Origin: Tetraselmis striata
Taxonomy: Eukaryota > Chlorophyta > Chlorodendrophyceae > Chlorodendrales > Chlorodendraceae
Direction of reading: 5' to 3'
NCBI GenBank assembly: GCA_006384855.1
Contig: VCJN01002194.1
Location: forward strand, 1 to 64,000
DNA length: 64,000 bases
Part shown: positions 59,279 to 64,000 of the stretch, in pieces
How the letters are laid out: the number at the start of each line of letters is the position of its first letter
Position numbering within the stretch: the stretch's first letter is position 1
The notes under the pieces: generated by a model
Told to the model about the DNA's origin: nothing
The model's input: only the letters and a program-made list of their open reading frames with translations
Databases searched by the model: none
Position numbers and translations under genes: made by a program

Positions 59279-60831
59279 ATATATTACACACACACACACA
59301 CACATTCATTCCTTGATGTTTGCGGTCCGCTCTGTACCTCTTGCTCATTGACGTATTGCCAGGGAGGGGAAGGGGGGGTGGGGCTGGCAGTTGGAAGAAG
59401 CCTTCTGACCGGTCACGTTGAGATTGACATCGCCCCCACCCCTGCACACCACTGTGGCTGCGGTGGCCCTGCGCGCTTGCAGGTCATTCTGGACAAGAAT
59501 CCGCGCCTCAAGACGGTGGTGAACAAGGTGCGGCCGCGGCCCCTGTTGCCCTTTCTCCTGCAGCGGCCGGGCACCACCAATCCGGGAGACAAAAGAGAGG
59601 CGGCAGACGCGCGGCCGGCTCGGAAGTCCAGTACCGGTGAATGGGGGCATCTCACACCTGCTTGGCGGAATCTCACGAGTGCGGTGGTGCATACATATAT
59701 AGTAAGCGTAAGATGCATAAGATGTGCCATAGTCACAAGCAGGCACGCTGTGCACCCGGCCCCCCAAGGAGCCTGAGACAGAAACCCGGCGGTCGACCCC
59801 CAAAGCTGTGCACTAGCCCTCAAACCCCGGCCCAACCATTGTACATTGTTGAAAACGTTGCATTTTGAGAGGGTGGGGAGGGGGGGTGGGGAGGGGCATG
59901 TTGTACATGAGATGACCCATACATATACGGGGATGTATCCCACAGAGGTATGTATGTAGCTATACATTTACATCCTAAACCGGGTAGTATGAATGCTCAG
60001 ATATACACACATACATACAACGGGCAGCGAGGGGGAAGCACCCCTCTTTGCGTTGAGAAGACCGAATCGCTACGCCAGCTTTCGTGATACGATCCGAAAG
60101 GGCGGAGTCGCTCTCGACACGCAGTGTATCGGGACACTTACATACCGTTACTCGGCGGGTATGTACGGTAGAGTCCAGTTTGGGTATGACTGTGTGTGTG
60201 TGGGGGGGGGGGGGGGGGGGCAGGTGATCATTTGCTTGGCCGTGTGGTGCGGGGCACCCATGCCGCAGGAAAGGGGTGGCGGTGTGGGTGACATGCTGGG
60301 CCGGGCCGGGCTGGGGAGGCCCGCTGACCGGCGGCCGCCGGTGGGCGCAGGTGGGCAGCATCACCAACGAGTTCCGCGTCTTCCAGATGGAGGTCATCGC
60401 CGGCAAGGCCGACCTCGAGACGGAGGTGCGGCAGCACAGCGCCGTCTTCCGGCTCAACTTTGGGGAGGTGCGCCGCCGGGCCGCCCCTCGCCCTTGCCGC
60501 GCTTGCGCTTGAGGCTGCACCGGCCAGGCTCAACCATTCGTTGACAAAGACAGTCGGAATACATCACGGACCACAATCGTAGCCCCTCGCGAGTGATACG
60601 ACACACACGGAGCCGGTAGCCTACCAAACCCACCGCTAGTAACAGCGCTGGGAGGTCAACGCAACCCGCACGGGGCGGGAAGGATAAGTGGGGTGCGCCC
60701 GGTTGATCTCGAGATTCGGATCCTTACTGATGAGGGGTAAGAATAGAAAAACGACACGTGCAGCTGATCCGCCCGGGGAAGGGGACGTCACCTACCACGT
60801 GGATCTGCGATGAGCCTAATGAAATGGGCAA

Positions 60832-60868
<37 letters not shown>

Positions 60869-62390
60869 CGGCGCGCTTTCGTGGTTTGTGCGGCTATGGC
60901 CGCATGCTGCCACCGTTCTTGTCGCCGCCGATGCGACCTGCGGGCTGCCTTGCTGCCGGGTGCCCGGCGCAGCTGCCCCAAACCGCGGCTGCCCTCACTC
61001 GCAGCCTGCCGCCGGCCGCGCGCGCAGGTGTACTGGAACTCGCGCCTCGAGGCGGAGCACCACAGGCAAAGCTCCCCCCCCCCCCCCCCCCCCTCTCCCT
61101 CCTTGCCCCTCCCCCCGGCGGCGTGGCATTCCGGCACCCCCCCCCCCCCCCCCCCGCCCAGTCCCGGCCGGTGGCTCTCTGCCCTCCCTGGGTGCGCGCC
61201 GGCTGACGCCATGTGCGTGCCACGGGGCGCAGGCTGGTGGGCGTGTTCCGGGCGGGGGAGACGATAGTGGACATGATGTGCGGGATCGGCCCCTTTGCGG
61301 TGCCCGCGGCGCTCAAGGGCTGCCAGGTGCCCTCCCACCTCCCACTGGGTCCGCCCCTAGCGCCCCTGCCACATCGCATGTAGCCTTGCTGCGCCATTTC
61401 TGTCCCGAAATGGGCGGGCTCGAGGTGCATTGCAACCCGGCTAATCGTGCCCACTCCCCGGGGCCCGCAGGTGTACGCCAACGACCTCAACCCGCGGAGT
61501 GTGCACTGGCTGCGCGTCAACGTGAAGAAGAACAAGGTGGCGCCGCCCGCCGAGCCCACCGCGCCATAGTTACCCCCTGGGCCTGGGTGTGGCCTCTGCC
61601 CCCCGTGGACACACAGTCCTGCCTACTACGCAAATATAAAGCTGTGCTGTCTCAACCTATGCGCACCACTCATGTGCATGTGAACTGCGGGTGCGGACGG
61701 GGAACCAGGAACAGGGCGAGTCGGAACCTGCCCCACCCGCAAGAGCCCCAAAGTAGACGATTCCATAGCGAAGATACATGGGTGTTCTCGTAGGCGGCAT
61801 GCGAGCCCAGGGGGAGGCTGATAAGGCGGGTTCCTCTGGGTGAGGCGGCGCCCGTGAGGTGCAGGCGATGACTACCTATACGCCGGAGGAGGGGGGCGCA
61901 CGGCAGCCTCCTGTCCATAGCTAGGCCTCGGGCTACCTATGGCGCGGCGACAGTCGACGCGCACTACACACTTTTACCATTACTAGCAGGGACATGTACT
62001 TCTTCAAGCTCTGATGTTTCCCAGCTGAACGCTCAGCGTCCCCCCCCCCCCCCCCCCCCCCCCCCGCCCGCACTCCTGGCAGGTGGGCGATGCGGTGCGC
62101 ACCTACAACATGTGCGGGCGCGGGTTTGTGCGGATGCTGCAGAACCCCACCGGGGCGCAGGTGCGGCCGGCCCCTTTCCTTATAGAGAGGCTTGCGGGTC
62201 ATTGACGTTGCCCGGCAGCGAAGGGGGTGGGGGATTCCGCTACAGGGGGGAGACTGGGAGGCGAAGGGACTCAGAGGTGCTCGGCGGTTGGCTCTTAGAT
62301 CACACGTCACCTTTCCCTGTCCGGGTCTGAGTGCGTGCTGTCAAAGGGTAATAAACCTGCTTGCTGTCTTGAAGTGCGCGACAAGTACCC

Positions 62391-62473
<83 letters not shown>

Positions 62474-62492
62474 GCATATACATATACATATG

Positions 62493-62525
<33 letters not shown>

Positions 62526-63584
62526 CATATACATATAGACGCAGCCTGAAGGGGCAGGTGGGCTCACCCGCAGGGCGTGGAAGGCGACAGCGAGCCGCCG
62601 CCCTCGCCGCTGCTGTTCCACCACGCCGTCATGAACCTGCCAGCCTCCGCGGTCGAGTTTTTGGACGCCTTCCACGGTGACCACCCCGCCTGCCGCCTCC
62701 CTGGGGCAGCCCTCCAGATGCGCGCACCGATACACCGCTGATTCCATTTGGAAGGGGATTTGCTGTTGATCTTTGATCGGTACTTGATGCGAAGCCTTAC
62801 AGCCGGTCTCCCCCGGGTGTTTGCCCCTTGTTCCCACCATCTCGGCAGGCGTATTTGATCCTGAGGTGTGGGCAGACCATCCGCTGCCCATGATCCACTG
62901 CCACTGCTTTGCGCGGAGCCACGAGACGGAAGCCGGTGCGCCCCCCCCCCCCCCCCCCCCTTCCCCCCACACACACCTGGCCTTCGCGCTTTTCGCGTCG
63001 TTGCAAGCTTCGAGGTTAAAGCAGTGTTTCATTCGTTGCAAGCTCCGAGGCTAAAGCAGTTCCAAGAGCCTGGGTATTCGCGCAAAGGACCCGCATCCGT
63101 TCCCATTCGTAACGTCGCAAAGCGGCTCCTGGATGGAAAGCCAACGATGACTAAAGCCACGATGACTAAAGCCACGATGACTAAAATCGATGCGCTCGTA
63201 CGCGGAGCCGGTCGCCGGCGACTCGGCCGACACGGGTGTGGGGTTATTGGCGCCAGGTCGGGGCTCATCCAGTGCTGACAGCGGTTGCGCCTCGCGGCTG
63301 CCGCGTGCGTTCCGCGTCGTCCGCGCTGATGCACAGATATCAAGGCGACCTGCGAGAAGCACCTCGGCGGCCCGATCGACACGCCCTTCGCGGCGCACAA
63401 CGTCCGCAACGTGTCGCCCAATAAGGACATGTTTTGTGCGAGCTTCCGGCTGCCGGCCGCCATCGCCTTCGGAAACACCAAGCGCGCCGCCTCCACCTCG
63501 CCCGCCGCCAGCGACGACGCCGGAGTCGACGTCGACGCAGAGGCGGCGGCGGCGGCGGGGCCAAAAAAGCACCGCGCCGAGTGA
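57362..63584 (+). CDS. TRM5: tRNA (guanine37-N1)-methyltransferase TRM5
   Basis: Methylates G37 next to the tRNA anticodon using SAM. Twelve exons: 57362-57492, 58130-58227, 58528-58754, 59483-59527, 60351-60467, 61028-61065, 61233-61326, 61471-61536, 62083-62160, 62574-62676, 62849-62935 and 63337-63584. They total 1332 nt (443 aa), with all phases agreeing. Recognised segments in order: [74 protein letters not shown]; the SAM-binding [34 protein letters not shown]; and [18 protein letters not shown]. The C-terminal tail is Ala/Asp-rich. Two introns start with GC (58755 and 61066). Sense C-tracts follow the donors at 58228, 58755, 61066 and 62936. A TGTAA lies at 63701-63705. Introns hold large microsatellites. 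Confidence 0.95.
58978..59036 (+). repeat. (CATGC)n then (TGATG)n microsatellite
   Basis: About six CATGC units followed by TGATG units, in the TRM5 intron between 58754 and 59483. Confidence 0.9.
59120..59302. repeat. (TA)n-rich microsatellite ending in (CA)n
   Basis: Same TRM5 intron as the CATGC repeat. Long TATA and TATG runs end in about 11 CA dinucleotides. Confidence 0.9.
62390..62539 (+). repeat. (ATACAT)n hexanucleotide microsatellite
   Basis: About 24 units of CATATA/ATACAT, with occasional ATGCAT variants, in the TRM5 intron between 62160 and 62574. It yields long meaningless Tyr-Ile or Tyr-Thr frames. Confidence 0.95.
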
Positions 63585-63707
63585 CGAGCCGGCGGGCGTC
63601 ACTGCTGCCCGTAGGACGCCGGCTTGGACAGCGACGGCATCTTTTGTCGCAGCGCGCGCGTGAAGCTATCCCCGCTGCCCTGCGGGGCGCGACTCGCGTC
63701 TGTAAAC

Positions 63708-64000
63708 ATGGCGCGCGTCCAGTGTTCCACCTCGTCCGGCTGCGAGGGCGGCGGCGGCAAGAAGGGCCTGCGTGCCGGAGGCGAAAAACGGCGGGGAGGT
63801 CGTGAGCATATATATTCATTTATTTACGAGTCGTACGGGTAGGAATGTAGGAATGTCGAAATTAACATTTCATCGTCACCCCGCCGGCGCGGGTATTTGC
63901 AGTGGATAGGTACACGTCGAGAAAGGGGGGGGGGGGGGGGGGGGGGGGGTCAGGGTCAGGGTTTGGGGTTCGGCACCTCTGCACGAGGTCCCAGTCCTCG
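63708..64000 (+). CDS. First exon of a gene running past the right edge
   Basis: An ATG at 63708-63710 opens a basic, Gly/Lys-rich peptide (MARVQCSTSSGCEGGGGKKG). After about 35 codons, near 63800, a donor-like GTCGTGAGC occurs. The rest of the window (to 64000) would be intron, with a G-tract at about 63927-63949. The start lies only 124 bp after the TRM5 stop. No family can be named, and the call is tentative. Confidence 0.35.

Noticed and set aside
62390-62539. Long Tyr/Ile or Met/Tyr-rich reading frames
   Set aside because: Pure translation of an (ATACAT)n microsatellite in a TRM5 intron.

Overview
This looks like nuclear DNA of a eukaryotic alga, most likely a chlorophyte green alga. 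The exons are GC-rich. Genes have many short introns, and long C or G homopolymers lie between exons. One gene carries a plastid transit peptide followed by a thylakoid-lumen signal with no ER signal before it, which suggests a primary plastid. The species cannot be named from the sequence. Most exon chains below were assembled by hand and tested by one criterion: the exon lengths sum to a multiple of three and the splice phases agree.

Layout: mitochondrial ribosomal protein mS35 (0.5-2.8 kb); a SINE-bearing repeat and a 275-bp satellite array (3.0-8.1 kb); a 12.4-kb region bounded by imperfect 30-bp terminal inverted repeats (8.2-20.6 kb); a small LTR-like element with a truncated tandem copy (22.2-24.1 kb); a GT29 sialyltransferase-like gene (25.4-28.8 kb, minus); the APC/C activator CDH1/FZR (30.0-34.6 kb); a predicted thylakoid-lumen protein (36.6-38.4 kb, minus); an AT-rich gene-poor stretch (38.4-42.6 kb); a membrane-anchored BNR sialidase (42.6-46.1 kb); a secreted or organellar protein (47.5-49.1 kb); an unknown gene (49.2-50.4 kb); a 49-residue membrane protein (51.0-51.6 kb, minus); RER1 (52.4-53.7 kb); a 125-residue coiled-coil protein (55.5-56.5 kb, minus); tRNA methyltransferase TRM5 (57.4-63.6 kb); and the first exon of another gene at the right edge.

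The most unusual part is 8.2-20.6 kb. Two long multi-exon genes diverge from a shared promoter. One encodes a transposase-like protein resembling DUF7869 (about 956 aa). The other encodes a protein of about 1,556 aa ending in an amino-DNA-methyltransferase-like SAM-binding domain. Introns and ends carry hundreds of bases of GGGACRAA/TTTGTCCC repeats. Each reading frame has one or two inactivating lesions, so this copy is probably decaying. It may represent a little-described class of large algal DNA transposon that pairs a DUF7869-type protein with its own DNA methyltransferase.

The host genes are otherwise ordinary: mitochondrial translation, cell cycle, ER retention, tRNA modification and plastid lumen. 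Two features recur. Introns often carry a C-tract on the coding strand just after the 5' splice site, and four phase-verified introns start with GC rather than GT.
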